From the NCBI GenBank assembly GCA_946887385.1, contig CAMPKU010000048.1, positions 1-20,707 of the forward strand: DNA of 20,707 nt, given 5' to 3'. The position numbers and the translations under genes are program-made. The notes below the pieces were generated by a model. That model made no database searches. It saw only the letters and a list, made by a program, of their open reading frames with translations, and had not been told where the DNA came from. Position 1 is the stretch's first letter. Each line of letters starts with the position of its first letter. This document shows, piece after piece, positions 20,265 through 20,707 of this stretch. The stretch comes from an uncultured Gammaproteobacteria bacterium (GTDB lineage Bacteria; Pseudomonadota; Gammaproteobacteria; Rariloculales; Rariloculaceae).

Positions 20265-20271
20265 ATAGGCG

Positions 20272-20707
20272 CTACCGCGCACTGCCTTCCACCGTTGAAG
20301 TGAGCGCCGCTGCTTCGGCGTCCACCGAAGCTTCCCAATCCGTGAGCAACATGTCGAGCTCCTGCGCAACGTCCTGCCGCCACTTCGCAACGTCGTTGCG
20401 CTCGCTAAGATCGGTGCGCAGGTCGAACACATAGGTGTGCGGGCCATCGACGACGAGCTTCCAGTTTCCACGGCGCACCGCAGCTTGTTTGCTCGCGCCG
20501 GTGCCGGAGCGCCAAAACAGCGTCCGCTCGCGCTCCGGCTCACGGCCCTCCCAAACGGGAAATAGGTTGACGCCTTCGAGCCTCGCCTCGGCGGGAAGCG
20601 GCGCGCCGGTGACCGCGAGAATCGACGCCGTAAGATCCATCGTGATTCCGACCTGATCGGAGACGCTGCCGGCCGGAATCCGATTCGGCCAGCGGACGAT
20701 CGCGGGC
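20272..20707 (-). CDS. Sulfatase, C-terminal part (5' partial)
   Basis: The frame is open to the end of the window and reads PAIVRWPNRIPAGSVSDQVG, ITMDLTASILAVTGAPLP, then EGVNLFPVWEGREPERERTL and GNWKLVVDGPHTYVFDLRTD. This is the canonical C-terminal third of arylsulfatase-type sulfatases: the R-WP-IPAG stretch, the D-x-x-x-T helix, and the GxWKLv...LfDLxxDxxE end. The catalytic Cys/Ser of the C/S-x-P-x-R motif and most metal ligands lie beyond the window edge, so type and activity cannot be judged. No obvious C-terminal extension. The DUF3237 gene follows after 7 bases on the same strand, suggesting an operon. The substrate may be a sulfated glycan, lipid or aromatic ester; the ceramidase nearby hints at sulfated lipids, but that is a guess. 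Confidence 0.92.
   Translation of the reverse strand, partial: PAIVRWPNRIPAGSVSDQVGITMDLTASILAVTGAPLPAEARLEGVNLFPVWEGREPERERTLFWRSGTGASKQAAVRRGNWKLVVDGPHTYVFDLRTDLSERNDVAKWRQDVAQELDMLLTDWEASVDAEAAALTSTVEGSAR

Noticed and set aside
1..20707. Mobile elements, CRISPR arrays, tRNA or rRNA genes
   Set aside because: No transposase or integrase frame, no spaced identical repeats of CRISPR type, and no cloverleaf or rRNA-like stretch was seen on reading both strands; a dedicated RNA search was not possible.

Overview
The window is dense, GC-rich (roughly two-thirds G+C by eye) chromosomal DNA from a Gram-negative bacterium, most likely a soil or freshwater proteobacterium. The evidence is the many Sec signal peptides for periplasmic enzymes, a LysR regulator, GTG starts, tight 4-base gene overlaps, and a single-TM protein with a FimV-like layout. 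Secreted families such as DUF6152 are common in such bacteria, but I cannot fix the genus. I see no rRNA, tRNA, CRISPR array, insertion sequence or phage gene. No stretch over 300 bases lacks a gene.

Layout. (1) 1-2604: the C-terminal part of an inner-membrane protein, a stand-alone SIR2-domain NAD-consuming enzyme, a 61-residue Lys/Arg-rich protein with a perfect Shine-Dalgarno, and a convergent uncharacterised protein. (2) 2729-10419, plus strand: a LysR regulator, then a tight series of a class III CoA-transferase, two 2-hydroxyacyl-CoA dehydratase/benzoyl-CoA reductase-family subunits, an MFS carrier and two exported alpha/beta hydrolases. It resembles the fldABC (phenyllactate dehydratase) arrangement, but no ATP-dependent activator gene is present and most of the expected Fe-S cysteines are missing. 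(3) 14293-10431, minus strand: exported beta-lactamase-fold hydrolase, DUF6152 protein, an uncharacterised periplasmic protein and a PhzS-like FAD monooxygenase. (4) 14479-14946: an exported SnoaL/NTF2-fold protein. (5) 17702-14953, minus strand: an MFS sugar carrier coupled by a GTGA overlap to a sucrose phosphorylase. A 5-codon mini-ORF with an ideal Shine-Dalgarno lies just in front of the carrier. (6) 17847-20707: an exported short neutral ceramidase, a tandem-DUF3237 exported protein and the C-terminal end of a sulfatase.

How they may work together. Region 2 reads as a catabolic unit: exported hydrolases release an acid, the MFS carrier imports it, the CoA-transferase activates it, and the dehydratase-like pair acts on the CoA thioester under LysR control. 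The loss of cluster ligands makes the chemistry of that pair the most interesting open question here. Region 5 imports a sugar, probably sucrose, and cleaves it by phosphorolysis. A 14-bp LacI/GalR-type palindrome lies between the carrier and ceramidase genes and overlaps a plausible ceramidase promoter. Regions 3 and 6 look like periplasmic scavenging functions. All functional links are inference from gene order.
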